Assembly: GCF_000832065.1 (NCBI RefSeq)
Contig: NZ_JXQM01000019.1
Location: forward strand, 124,001 to 188,000
Direction: 5' to 3'
Length of the DNA stretch: 64,000 bases
From: Nitrosospira sp. NpAV
GTDB taxonomy: Bacteria > Pseudomonadota > Gammaproteobacteria > Burkholderiales > Nitrosomonadaceae
Of this stretch, positions 1 through 8,109 are shown one piece after another. A program made the translations under genes and the position numbers. Position 1 is the first letter of the stretch; the number at the start of each line of letters is the position of its first letter. The notes beneath the pieces were generated by a model. The model saw only the letters and a program-made list of their open reading frames with translations, searched no databases and was not told the origin of the DNA.

Positions 1-80
1 GAGTTGGCATGATTGGTCATGAGATCGGTGACGCGCCACTCGGCCTCTTGGGTCACGGCGGCATAGCTCCAGGTATTCAT
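1..80 (-). CDS. Start of an unrecognised protein, cut by the window edge
   Basis: An ATG lies one base after the stop of the antitoxin-like remnant at 82-282. An uninterrupted reading frame of 26 codons runs off the left edge, beginning MNTWSYAAVTQEAEW. The tight spacing suggests it is co-transcribed with the upstream minus-strand genes. I do not recognise the family from so short a piece, and no domain can be assigned. Confidence 0.4.
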   Translation of the reverse strand, partial: MNTWSYAAVTQEAEWRVTDLMTNHAN

Positions 81-81
81 G

Positions 82-282
82 TTACGCATGAGTGGCCTCT
101 GCCTTGATATCTTTTAGGGTCAGAACCTTGGCCAGCGTATTTTCAGGCTCCGTCTCGGCCATAACAAGGTCATAGTGCGTTTGAAGATTCAGCCAGTAAG
201 TCGGTAGCATGTCAAAGAAGCGGGCCAGGCGCAGGGCTGTAGCAAAATAATAGGGGAATCCTCGATATGTCGACCCATCCAT
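82..282 (-). pseudogene. HigA-type antitoxin, 3' remnant
   Basis: The 66-aa product carries the C-terminal signature of HigA/VapI XRE-family antitoxins: an ALRLARFF segment followed by YWLNLQTHYDL. Intact members have about 40 more N-terminal residues with the first helices of the DNA-binding domain. Here that part is replaced by unrelated sequence (MDGSTYRGFPYYF), so the protein probably cannot bind DNA. The start codon overlaps the stop of the NYN gene (TAATG). No HigB toxin is visible. It could still be translated as a short peptide, but I read it as a decayed toxin-antitoxin gene. Confidence 0.55.
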
Positions 283-995
283 TATTCCTCCCGCTCGGCC
301 CTTCCCTTTAGCTGAACCCAGTGACTGGCCCCATCCTTGCGGGTCACGAGCTCCGGGTAAGTCCGAATCATTTCCAGCAATCCAGAATAGCCAAATTGCT
401 GGGGTGAAAATCCCGGATTGGTTCTGCGCATATACTGCCCCAATACCGGTAGCCCGACCCAGTCTTCCGAGGCATCCGCCGCCAGCAATGAAACCGCATC
501 GACAAGCGCCTTGGGACGCTGTTTTTTGACTTTGGAGGGCTGGGCCTTGATGCTTTCGGATTCCGGCGGTTGATATTCAAAAAACTGGTCGCTGGCATTT
601 CGCAGCGCATCGGGCGTCTTCTTCTCCCCCACGATGTACACCATGGAACCCCGCTCCCTCAGCTTGCGGCATAGGTAAGCGAAGTCGGAATCGCTGGTGA
701 CCAGGCAGTAAGTCTCGGCCCTGTGATCGAATAAATCCTCCAGAGCATCCAGCGCAAGCGCGATATCCGACGTATTCTTTCCCGATGCATATTGATATTG
801 GAGGCAGGGCGTAAACGCCAGCCGCACCAGCGCCTCTTGCCATTTATTGGCAAGTGTTGCGTGATTTCCATAACCACGGCGCACCACCACGCGGCCAAAC
901 TGAGCGACGACACGCAGCGCATACTCAAGAATCTCGGGCGAGGTGTTATCGCAGTCGACCAGCACCGCGACACGATCCTCCTGGTTATCCAGCAC
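282..995 (-). CDS. NYN (PIN-like) domain protein with C-terminal OST-HTH/LOTUS-like domain
   Basis: The N-terminal part fits the NYN/LabA (DUF88) nuclease fold. The acidic set VLVDCDN, SDIALALDALED and VTSDSDF would hold the metal site. A winged-helix OST-HTH/LOTUS-like segment follows (LLAADASEDWVGLPVLGQYM to SHWVQL). Such proteins are thought to act on RNA; the substrate is unknown. I chose the GTG at 995 because an AAGGGA ribosome-binding site precedes it and the domain starts ten residues later. A TTG at 1058 in the same frame would add 21 residues. The transposase remnant directly upstream may have replaced the native promoter. The next gene overlaps its stop codon. Confidence 0.75.
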   Translation of the reverse strand: MLDNQEDRVAVLVDCDNTSPEILEYALRVVAQFGRVVVRRGYGNHATLANKWQEALVRLAFTPCLQYQYASGKNTSDIALALDALEDLFDHRAETYCLVTSDSDFAYLCRKLRERGSMVYIVGEKKTPDALRNASDQFFEYQPPESESIKAQPSKVKKQRPKALVDAVSLLAADASEDWVGLPVLGQYMRRTNPGFSPQQFGYSGLLEMIRTYPELVTRKDGASHWVQLKGRAEREE

Positions 996-1057
996 TGATA
1001 CAGTCCCTTTCGGCAAATTAGATGAATCGGTGGAAATAGCCTGCAACCCCTTCGCCA

Positions 1058-1273
1058 ATGCTTGAACAGCGCCACGCCATTGTTGGCGAACGACACTATA
1101 CCAAATGTAATGGCCGATGCAGACTTTTTAGTGCCAATAAGGGTTTCGGTGTCGAGGCCAAACGTTTTTTTGAGAAGAAAGCGAAAACGAACGCCGTGGC
1201 TGCCACCAAAGCACCGGCGCATAAACTGGCGTGGGCGAGCCGCCACATCCTGAAACAAGAAACAGCCATTTGA
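1058..1273 (+). pseudogene. IS110-family transposase, C-terminal remnant (tentative)
   Basis: The 71-residue frame ends with FFEKKAKTNAVAATKAPAH and then KLAWASRHILKQE. This resembles the conserved end of IS110 transposases, where an Ala/Lys-rich helix precedes a short tail ending near a KxxxPF-like motif. The catalytic DEDD and Ser parts are absent, and the frame overlaps the start region of the NYN gene. The family call is from memory of the motif and is not certain. A TGA stop ends the frame. Confidence 0.35.
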
Positions 1274-1425
1274 CGTAAGGCGCTGTTTCGCCTGTAGCGG
1301 TTAAAGGTTGACAGGTCAGCCGGTATTGGGGCCGGATGTGAGTCAGCGGGTCTGAATGAATGGTGCTGGCTGGTTCGAGTATTAATGAGTGAAGAACTGA
1401 TCCTGAACAGGCCGGTCATGACCAG

Positions 1426-1455
1426 ACTCAGCCGCCCGCGTACAGGCGGCTGAGT
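1426..1455. repeat. 11-bp perfect inverted repeat (hairpin)
   Basis: ACTCAGCCGCC at 1426-1436 pairs perfectly with GGCGGCTGAGT at 1445-1455 across an 8-base loop. There is no T-run on either side, so it is not a classical intrinsic terminator. It may be an insertion-sequence end or a transcript-stabilising hairpin. Confidence 0.7.
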
Positions 1456-1475
1456 GCCAGGTTAGAGTGAAAAAA

Positions 1476-1494
1476 TGGGGACAGACCACGGTTT
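1476..1494 (+). repeat. GGGGACAGACCACGGTTT motif, copy 1
   Basis: The 19-mer here recurs almost exactly, inverted, at 15909-15927. A shorter GGGGACAGAT piece sits inverted at 15749-15758. I recall this motif as a frequent intergenic word near REP-associated (Y1) transposases and other mobile elements in proteobacteria. No such transposase lies within the window. Confidence 0.5.
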
Positions 1495-1639
1495 CCTTGT
1501 TCTCTCTGGTTGCTCAGCATTGGCACAAATTGCCTTGCGGATCGCAGGCTACCGCCCCGCAATCGCTTGCATAACTGATAACATCGTCATTTTCAAAGGA
1601 CAGATATCCATACGAGGCCGCATCTCATCCAGATCCGCT

Positions 1640-2308
1640 TTACATCCGCGAGTTGCGCAATGTCAGCAGGAAGATGCTTTCGTGCAACCGGCTCAAGCCA
1701 CGTTCCTGAAAGCGCGGCTCTTGCGCAAGTATGTCCAGTTGCGCTAGCAACCGTATCTCGGCGTGCTCGCGGTAAAGCGCCTCCACCTCGCCTGGAGAAA
1801 TCGCAAACGGCGGCCCTTCCATTTCCGATTGGGGATAGTCGAGCGTAACGAGCAGGATTTGCGTTGCGGGGGGCAGAATGTTCAACAGGTGGCGTGCATA
1901 ACGTTCGCGCATTTCCGGCGGCAGCGCGACCAGTGACGCGCGGTCGTATACCGCACTCGTTTTCATCAGATCTTCCTTGCCCAGATCGAAAAAATCACCG
2001 CAGAGGATGCGAATGCCCTCCGCTTCGTAGCAACTGAATTTTTCGCCGGTAACGCGATGCGGGGAAAAACCATTTTCCTTGAAGAATGCTTGCACCGCCA
2101 TGGCACTGAATTCCACCCCCAGTACCGGATGCCCCTGCTCGCGCAGCCATAGCATGTCGCAGCTTTTGCCGCACAGCGGCACGAAAACTTCGCTACCGTG
2201 GGCAAGATTTAATTCCTGCCAATACTGGCGCAAATAGGGATTAATCTCGTTCTGATGAAAACCGGTTTCTTCCCGCTCCCAACGCCCCAGCCAGTAATCT
2301 TTTTTCAT
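1640..2308 (-). CDS. tpm: Thiopurine S-methyltransferase (TPMT family)
   Basis: The 222-aa length and sequence match bacterial TPMT, which transfers a methyl group from S-adenosylmethionine to thiopurines and, in bacteria, to selenium and tellurium oxyanions. The N-terminus begins YWLGRWEREETGFHQNEINP. The SAM-binding segment reads VFVPLCGKSCDMLWLREQGH, followed by VLGVEFS. An acidic residue lies in the CGDFFDL segment, and YDRASLVALPPEMRERYA is also typical of the family. The ATG at 2308 fits the usual N-terminus. The gene is cytosolic, stands alone and is divergent from the large gene at 2585. Confidence 0.92.
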   Translation of the reverse strand: MKKDYWLGRWEREETGFHQNEINPYLRQYWQELNLAHGSEVFVPLCGKSCDMLWLREQGHPVLGVEFSAMAVQAFFKENGFSPHRVTGEKFSCYEAEGIRILCGDFFDLGKEDLMKTSAVYDRASLVALPPEMRERYARHLLNILPPATQILLVTLDYPQSEMEGPPFAISPGEVEALYREHAEIRLLAQLDILAQEPRFQERGLSRLHESIFLLTLRNSRM

Positions 2309-2584
2309 TTTTGCGCCCTGATATGGATGCCTCGGATTTAATTGGATTTAGTTATCGTTTTGTAGCGTAGATATTTCATGCCCGGCCCGGTACTTTCAAC
2401 TAACGGGCAAATGGTTATTTTATTGAAAAAGAACGAGACTTAAAATCTGTAGATAATTCGATAGGGATTATGTAGGCTGAAATACGATTCCAGCAGCATA
2501 ACAATAATATGTGCGATCTTATTCACCAGAATATGCAGGAAGGGTATCATTTGCAAGATCGTCCCATTTATTCAGGCACACATC

Positions 2585-4738
2585 ATGGACCACGAAAAAA
2601 TAGAAATCATCGACTTACGTTCTGTTCATCGAGATATTGCCTGTTCCTACTTGGATGCGTTCATTCAGATCCATGAATATGAATCTGTTTTTCCGGATTC
2701 CATTGGGGGTAAGGACGCAGAACAATGGCGGCAATCATTTTCAGAGTTTTCACCCTCGGTTGCCCAGATGAATATCGCGCTTGCCCTCAATCGGGAACCA
2801 AATCGAGAACCACATGTAATAGGCGGACTTGTATTTAAGCACTACCGGAAAAGTGGCTGTGGATTATGGACTTACTTTGCCGTGAAGCCATCTCATCAAG
2901 AAAAAGATATCGCCACACGCTTAATTAAGCATGTCACCGATTCACTAGAGATACTCCTTCTTGCCGAAGCAGGAGATCCAGAAAAATATTTCGATGCGGA
3001 TCAAAGAAAAAAAATCGTGGAACAAATCGGTTTTTTTGCAAAGTTGGGTGCCAGGAAAATTGACATTCCTTGGCTGGAATTGAGGCATGCACGGGAAGGA
3101 TATGACCATTTACTGTGTTTTCCGGCAAATCAGGACCTGGAATCCATTGATAGGGACCGTATCGCGCCGTTTTTGCTTGAATTCCATGAAACCTCCAGCA
3201 TTGAAGAGCCTAATCCGCGTGCCGATATCATCCCAACAACGCAGGATTTGCCAAAGCAAATCAAGCTGGCAAAACTGCCCGCGAAAGAAGAACCCGCGCT
3301 ACCTTTAAAAGCCGCATCTGTTTGCCTCCATTTTGTTGAGAGAGGGGCAAAATGTAGGGATTCGGAGCCTGATATGGTCTTCGGATCAATGGAATTGGAT
3401 TTATTGAATTACCAGTTTCAAGTGAAACCGCCGCTGATCAGTAGACATCTACTCGGAGAAGGGAATCTCGTTAAAATAATATTTCCGCTATCATTCCAAT
3501 ATACCTCTGAAGGGCGAGCTGAAGCGCTTATTTGCGATCAAAGAGAAAAAATCGTCGATTGCATGCTTAGCATGACTGAGTTTAAGCATAGCAAGATAAG
3601 AATATGGCATTTGACGCTATCAGCCCAACATTCTCCGCTCAACGAATTTGAAATCATCAAGCTTATCAGTCTCTATGATGGACGATCCGAAGACACGGGT
3701 CCATACGAGGAACCCTCCGGAAAGAATACTGCTTCCGCAAAAAAGAAACTTGCCAATGAAATAAGGTTTATCCACGGCAACGAGGAGCTTTCGATAATTG
3801 GATTGATTAGCAAGTTGGCTGCTAATTCCCCTAATTGTGCAAGCTCTTCATCCCAACATGAAAAGCTCGCACTTAAAAGTGGAACGATCCAGCTTCTGCT
3901 AAAAAATGAAGAGACAAAAACATTGTTATGGAATGCTATCAGGGCACGTTCAAAAATTGAAGGCAGTAAAAATGGACAAGGTGCGGGGAATAATCCTCAT
4001 GAGGCAACTCGCGCTGTAATGGCCGAAAGTGGCCTTTCAGCAAGAATCCTTCGGGCATTGTCGGGAATAACCATCGGAATTTTTGATTTTTGTGAAACAG
4101 ATTTTGAAGAAATTGTGGATACATTTGAACCATCGTTCGAAGATGGCAGCGTATTTATAAAATTCAATCGATGCACGCTTTTATCCATAGCACAGGACGA
4201 CCGTGCCTTTGAAGCCTGCAGGAAAACGATTGGTATCAGCCCCTATCTGATTATTCCTCACGCGGTTCTTATCCATAATGAAGAATTGGTACTGATGGCG
4301 GAGGAAACAATACAATCAGTGCAAGAGAAGGAGTCTTCTATTCGACGAGTCCTTAAGCTGGGCAAGCTGGAGACAGCATATAACGCCGCCGCCGAATATT
4401 TGCATAGCTGGTATTTACCGATAATTTTTAATTATCCAACCGAAACGATTTTATTCAAGCAGGGTAAGAAGAAACGCGGTTCCACTCAAAAACACAAGAT
4501 GGTTCAATCACAATTATTGGAACTTCAAAAGCAGATTGAAGAAACCTGGCTGTTGCGCCGCGGGATTGTGGGCGGGGTTATTGCGAGCCTACTGGCGTTT
4601 ATTACCGCAACACAAGCTACTAAAACCATACTTGCCATACTTGATATAAGGGATACAGGCATTCACCATGTGTTCGGATTTTTTTTCTTCGCTCTAGTAC
4701 TGGTATTGTCACTGATAGGGCTGAAATTTAAGAAATAA
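2585..4738 (+). CDS. 717-aa protein: GNAT-like N-terminus, unknown centre, two C-terminal membrane helices
   Basis: Residues about 1-130 resemble a GNAT N-acetyltransferase: a beta strand GLWTYFAVKP is followed by SHQEKDIATRLIKH, the place of the acetyl-CoA pyrophosphate loop. The long middle part, about 150-630, matches nothing I know. Near the end RRGIVGGVIASLLAFITATQ and HHVFGFFFFALVLVLSLIG form two transmembrane helices, a hairpin arrangement reminiscent of CorA-like proteins but without a GMN motif. The gene is clearly richer in A and T than its neighbours, suggesting horizontal acquisition. No strong ribosome-binding site precedes the ATG. Function unknown. Confidence 0.75.
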   Translation: MDHEKIEIIDLRSVHRDIACSYLDAFIQIHEYESVFPDSIGGKDAEQWRQSFSEFSPSVAQMNIALALNREPNREPHVIGGLVFKHYRKSGCGLWTYFAVKPSHQEKDIATRLIKHVTDSLEILLLAEAGDPEKYFDADQRKKIVEQIGFFAKLGARKIDIPWLELRHAREGYDHLLCFPANQDLESIDRDRIAPFLLEFHETSSIEEPNPRADIIPTTQDLPKQIKLAKLPAKEEPALPLKAASVCLHFVERGAKCRDSEPDMVFGSMELDLLNYQFQVKPPLISRHLLGEGNLVKIIFPLSFQYTSEGRAEALICDQREKIVDCMLSMTEFKHSKIRIWHLTLSAQHSPLNEFEIIKLISLYDGRSEDTGPYEEPSGKNTASAKKKLANEIRFIHGNEELSIIGLISKLAANSPNCASSSSQHEKLALKSGTIQLLLKNEETKTLLWNAIRARSKIEGSKNGQGAGNNPHEATRAVMAESGLSARILRALSGITIGIFDFCETDFEEIVDTFEPSFEDGSVFIKFNRCTLLSIAQDDRAFEACRKTIGISPYLIIPHAVLIHNEELVLMAEETIQSVQEKESSIRRVLKLGKLETAYNAAAEYLHSWYLPIIFNYPTETILFKQGKKKRGSTQKHKMVQSQLLELQKQIEETWLLRRGIVGGVIASLLAFITATQATKTILAILDIRDTGIHHVFGFFFFALVLVLSLIGLKFKK

Positions 4739-4777
4739 ATATCCAGATTTCAAGTGGCGCTCTTTTAAAATTTGAGT

Positions 4778-6238
4778 TTACCGAAGTGTATCAATAATCG
4801 TCTGAGCGGCAATGCGGCCGGTTTCAGCGGCGCCGTTCATATATCCTTGAAATTTGCTGCTGCAATGCTCGCCTGCAAATAACAGGTTGCCAATCCGGCG
4901 ACCAATTTCGCCGTTAAATTGCGTCCACTGGCCAGGCCGAAAGCAGGAGTATGCCCCCAGCGAGAAAGGCTCCGAGGGCCAATGGATGCGAAGGCTGGCG
5001 TCTGTACGATTTAAGTTAAACCCCGGATATACCTGATCAAGGGCTGCGGATAATTCTTGCGAGCGCTTTTCAACGGTGCCGCCCCCTATCTCTATTCCGG
5101 CTTTACCCCCCAAGTAGAACGTATACATGCCGCCCGGCCTTGCTTGAAGCCGGCTGGCGTCCCAACCCGTTTGAAACGCCTTGTCGGAATAGCATTCGCC
5201 GCTATACCCCTGCTCCCGCCAAATTCTCTTATCGACGCCTACCACGAGTTTTGCATTGGTTCCATAACCGAGAGTACGGACCGCACTCCGCTTTATGGGC
5301 GGCAGCATGTCCCCCATCTCAACCTCTCGCAACAACGTAAAGGGTAGCGTCAGGATTACCCAATCGGGATCAACAGAAATGGTTTTGGGCGGGGTAGCAA
5401 AGGCCAGACGAAATCCCTTGCCATTCGGCCGTATTGAAACCAACCGATGCTCGAACTGAATATATTGCTCTATGGGCCGCGCAAGCTCCTCCGTGATTCG
5501 ATTATTGCCACCTTGAATTTTATAGCGCTCGTCGCTTTCACCAAAAATCTTAAATTCATCCTTCGCGGTTGCGTCGATCATGGATAACAGGTTGACACAG
5601 GAAAGCTCGCTCGCATCCAGGCCATACTCGGTTACATAGGCGACATTGATTAAATCGAGAATCCAGCCGGTAGCGCCTATCCGGTGAAGATATTCCGATA
5701 AGGAAATTGCATCAAATTCTGCGTCGATGTTGCTATGCGCTCTTGCGGTGATATTCGGGGATAGGCGCGCCGCATCACGGGCGATTGCTGCTGCAAGCGG
5801 TTTGAATTCGGCAATTACCTGCTCTTCGCTATAGCGGCGTTCGTTGAAAAAGAACATCGTCTTCAGGCTGCGCTCATTTTCGATTTCGGTATCGAGCAAA
5901 GGGAGGCCGAATGCTTTAGCAAGGGCGAGCATGTCAAAGTGCGTTGAGTCGATGAACTCACCACCCAGTTCAGTTATCAGGCCCGGACCCATATCGCCGT
6001 GGGATGTGCGTATTCGCCCTCCAATCCGTTTCGACGCTTCGTATACGGTGGCCTGATATCCCGCTTGGCGCAATATGTACGCCGCGTTGAGTCCGGCAAT
6101 GCCCGCCCCTACGATGGCGATGCGCGGATTTTCTTTTTTTACGTTGGCCAGTATCGGCGCTGCATAGGCGGCAGTCAAGGCAGCCACCGAGCGGAGAAAA
6201 TTCCTTCGCGACCCTACGCTATTAGCGCTGGCCAACAC
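4778..6238 (-). CDS. Tat-exported flavin monoamine oxidase family protein
   Basis: An FAD-dependent amine oxidase of the MAO/tryptophan monooxygenase superfamily. After a Tat signal (SRRNFLR, then AALTAAYAAPILA) comes the dinucleotide-binding motif IAIVGAGIAGLNAAYILRQAG, broken here as VGAGIAG plus E (VYEAS), then GGRIRT and ELGGEF. The C-terminus has the second FAD motif LLFAGEHCSSKFQGYMNGA. I chose the GTG at 6238 because it gives a normal short n-region before the twin arginine and has AGGG upstream. A GTG at 6340 with AGGA in front would add 34 residues. The physiological amine is unknown. The SRPBCC gene lies 127 bp upstream on the same strand. Confidence 0.8.
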   Translation of the reverse strand: MLASANSVGSRRNFLRSVAALTAAYAAPILANVKKENPRIAIVGAGIAGLNAAYILRQAGYQATVYEASKRIGGRIRTSHGDMGPGLITELGGEFIDSTHFDMLALAKAFGLPLLDTEIENERSLKTMFFFNERRYSEEQVIAEFKPLAAAIARDAARLSPNITARAHSNIDAEFDAISLSEYLHRIGATGWILDLINVAYVTEYGLDASELSCVNLLSMIDATAKDEFKIFGESDERYKIQGGNNRITEELARPIEQYIQFEHRLVSIRPNGKGFRLAFATPPKTISVDPDWVILTLPFTLLREVEMGDMLPPIKRSAVRTLGYGTNAKLVVGVDKRIWREQGYSGECYSDKAFQTGWDASRLQARPGGMYTFYLGGKAGIEIGGGTVEKRSQELSAALDQVYPGFNLNRTDASLRIHWPSEPFSLGAYSCFRPGQWTQFNGEIGRRIGNLLFAGEHCSSKFQGYMNGAAETGRIAAQTIIDTLR

Positions 6239-6365
6239 CTTATGCCCTGGATAAGAACTATTTAACGCTTTTGCAACCAACCGGAACAATTGGCTTCGTC
6301 CGGGCCTGCAGGCGGGTTTCGGATAATTTGGTGTTATCACCCTGATTCCTGGATCGTCTGGTCCA

Positions 6366-6803
6366 TCAGTCAAGCTGGGCACCAAATTCCACGGCAAGAT
6401 CGCGGAGAAGGGAGCGGTATACCTTATTCATATATTCTACTGCGGCGGGAGTCCCAGATTCCCACGAGCCGGACCATTCCACAAACGTTGTGTCATCGGC
6501 CGTCAACGGCAGCAGATGCAGATTCCCCACATACTCATGAATCTCTCGCGATGAAACGGGAGACGGCCCTTCATCCATGGAATACATCATCCGCTTCTCG
6601 ATGGCGCTGTAGGCAATCAACGTATCCAGAAACAGCCCGTTCAGTAGCCGCCTGGCGCCTACCGTATAGCCATCGCCCTTCCCCACCTTCTCGCACGAAA
6701 TAATCACGGACGGTGCCCAGGAAAAATCATGAAAATCGCATACTCGCGACCAGACCCGGTCTATCGGGGCGGAAACAATGATCGAATTATAGACTTTAGA
6801 CAT
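6366..6803 (-). CDS. SRPBCC (START/Bet v1-like) family protein
   Basis: 145 residues with the helix-grip pattern of polyketide-cyclase/SRPBCC proteins: an N-terminal strand MSKVYNSIIVSAPIDRVW, helix DFHDFSWAP, then alternating strands, WSGSWES and a long C-terminal helix. Members bind hydrophobic ligands; the ligand here is unknown. It is followed on the same strand by the amine oxidase and preceded by a VOC gene, so the three may form one transcript, though 67-127 bp gaps separate them. Confidence 0.75.
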   Translation of the reverse strand: MSKVYNSIIVSAPIDRVWSRVCDFHDFSWAPSVIISCEKVGKGDGYTVGARRLLNGLFLDTLIAYSAIEKRMMYSMDEGPSPVSSREIHEYVGNLHLLPLTADDTTFVEWSGSWESGTPAAVEYMNKVYRSLLRDLAVEFGAQLD

Positions 6804-6869
6804 TATGCGTATACTTCCAGCGGCGCAACCATATACCCGCTCACATAACAGGCAATCAAACCGTTGGCT

Positions 6870-7232
6870 TCATGCCCGTTCACCAAACTTCAGCAAGTTA
6901 CCATGTGTATCAATCACATATAGCTCCTTCATGCCCCAAGGCCGAACGGCCGGCGGCCGTATCGCCAGCCCCCTGGCCTTGAAATCCTCAAACAGCCTGT
7001 CCGTATCCGCGACGCGAACGTAACAGCTGGTATTCTCCGCTATGTGCCTATCGGAGCAGAGCCAGAAATGAATCTCGGCACCGTCACGGCTTACGATAGC
7101 ATAATCGTCCATTCTCAACGCTTCGACAAACCCTAGGCGTTCCGTATAAAAAGCAATCGTCTCGTTTATATCAAGCGACGCGAGGACCGGAACTGTGGAT
7201 TGGATAAGATGCAGTTCATCAAGTAGCGACAT
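6870..7232 (-). CDS. VOC-fold protein, bleomycin-resistance/glyoxalase type
   Basis: A 120-aa single-module VOC protein: PVLASLDINETIAFYTERLGF is the typical first strand-helix unit, and the C-terminus has YVIDTHGNLLKF with the usual metal- or ligand-site glutamate position replaced by lysine/phenylalanine sequence. HFWLC resembles bleomycin-binding proteins. The substrate is unknown. The ATG at 7230-7232 is the natural start. It is divergent from another VOC gene at 7390. Confidence 0.8.
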   Translation of the reverse strand: MSLLDELHLIQSTVPVLASLDINETIAFYTERLGFVEALRMDDYAIVSRDGAEIHFWLCSDRHIAENTSCYVRVADTDRLFEDFKARGLAIRPPAVRPWGMKELYVIDTHGNLLKFGERA

Positions 7233-7389
7233 GAGCGTGATCCGGATTTCTGGCGCATGAGTGGAATGCTGGGCAGTAATTCAGTACCCCTTGGCAGGCT
7301 ATACTATCGGCAATCGCCGGACAAGCCAATCCTTGGTGGCATAATGCGACAAACCAATTCTCAGCAATAAAATTTTTGGAGGAAACAGC

Positions 7390-7836
7390 ATGGAAGAGAA
7401 AACGAAGCCGCACCTGGTCGGTGTCAATCACATCGCGCTTGAGGTCGGAAATATCGAGGAGGCGTTGGCCTTCTATGCCCGCATCTTCACGTTCGAATTG
7501 CGTGGCCGCGGCCGGGGCGCCGCCTTTATCGACATGGGCGACCAATTCATCGCGCTGACGGAAGGGCGGTCGCAGAGCGCGGATGACGACAGGCATTTCG
7601 GCCTCGTCGTCGATGATCGTTCCCGCGTGCGGGAGCTCGCCACAGCAGCGGGAGCGAAGATTCTGGAAGGCAATACCCTGGACTTTCTCGACCCGTGGGG
7701 CAACCGCATTCAAGTGGTCGAATACCGCGATCTGCAATTCACGAAGACGCCCGCCGTGCTGAAGTTCATGGGGCTGGATCTGGACAAGAGCGAAGAAGCC
7801 AAAGCGGAGTTGCGCAAGAAGGGAATCGAGCCGTAA
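7390..7836 (+). CDS. VOC family glyoxalase-like protein
   Basis: 148 residues with LVGVNHIALEVGNIEEALAF, the histidine-bearing first VOC strand, and the closing FLDPWGNRIQVVEY strand, whose glutamate would be a metal ligand. A GGAGGAAA ribosome-binding site lies 8 bases before the ATG, so the start is secure. The protein extends about 25 charged residues past the VOC fold. It is divergent from the smaller VOC gene at 6870. The enzymatic reaction cannot be fixed from sequence. Confidence 0.85.
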   Translation: MEEKTKPHLVGVNHIALEVGNIEEALAFYARIFTFELRGRGRGAAFIDMGDQFIALTEGRSQSADDDRHFGLVVDDRSRVRELATAAGAKILEGNTLDFLDPWGNRIQVVEYRDLQFTKTPAVLKFMGLDLDKSEEAKAELRKKGIEP

Positions 7837-8109
7837 GAGGCAAACGAGGTTAAGCGGGGCGCCACACGATGCGTTATAAGTTTTTGCAGTCATCGTCAGC
7901 GAGAGAAGCAAGCGGGGAAGTGGTTTTTTTGTTGCATGCCGGGAGTTCGGGATATCAAAAACCTGATTCTTGTGCGATACTACGCGCGCGCCAGGCTCGG
8001 TTTGTGAGAAAATTGGCGACCCGCAATGTGTACGCGGTTAATCGGCTTGACGTTGTTTGGTTTGCTTTTCCGTTCCACATTCACCTGCGGCCTGCTCGTA
8101 AGGAAATCC

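Larger units (their letters stand above)
1274..1639. other. Intergenic stretch without a supportable gene
   Basis: This 366-bp stretch lies between the transposase remnant and the methyltransferase gene. It holds a strong hairpin (1426-1455) and a GGGGACAGA motif (1476-1494), both described separately. No frame has a convincing start, ribosome-binding site or recognisable protein. It is probably leftover insertion-sequence flank. Confidence 0.5.
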
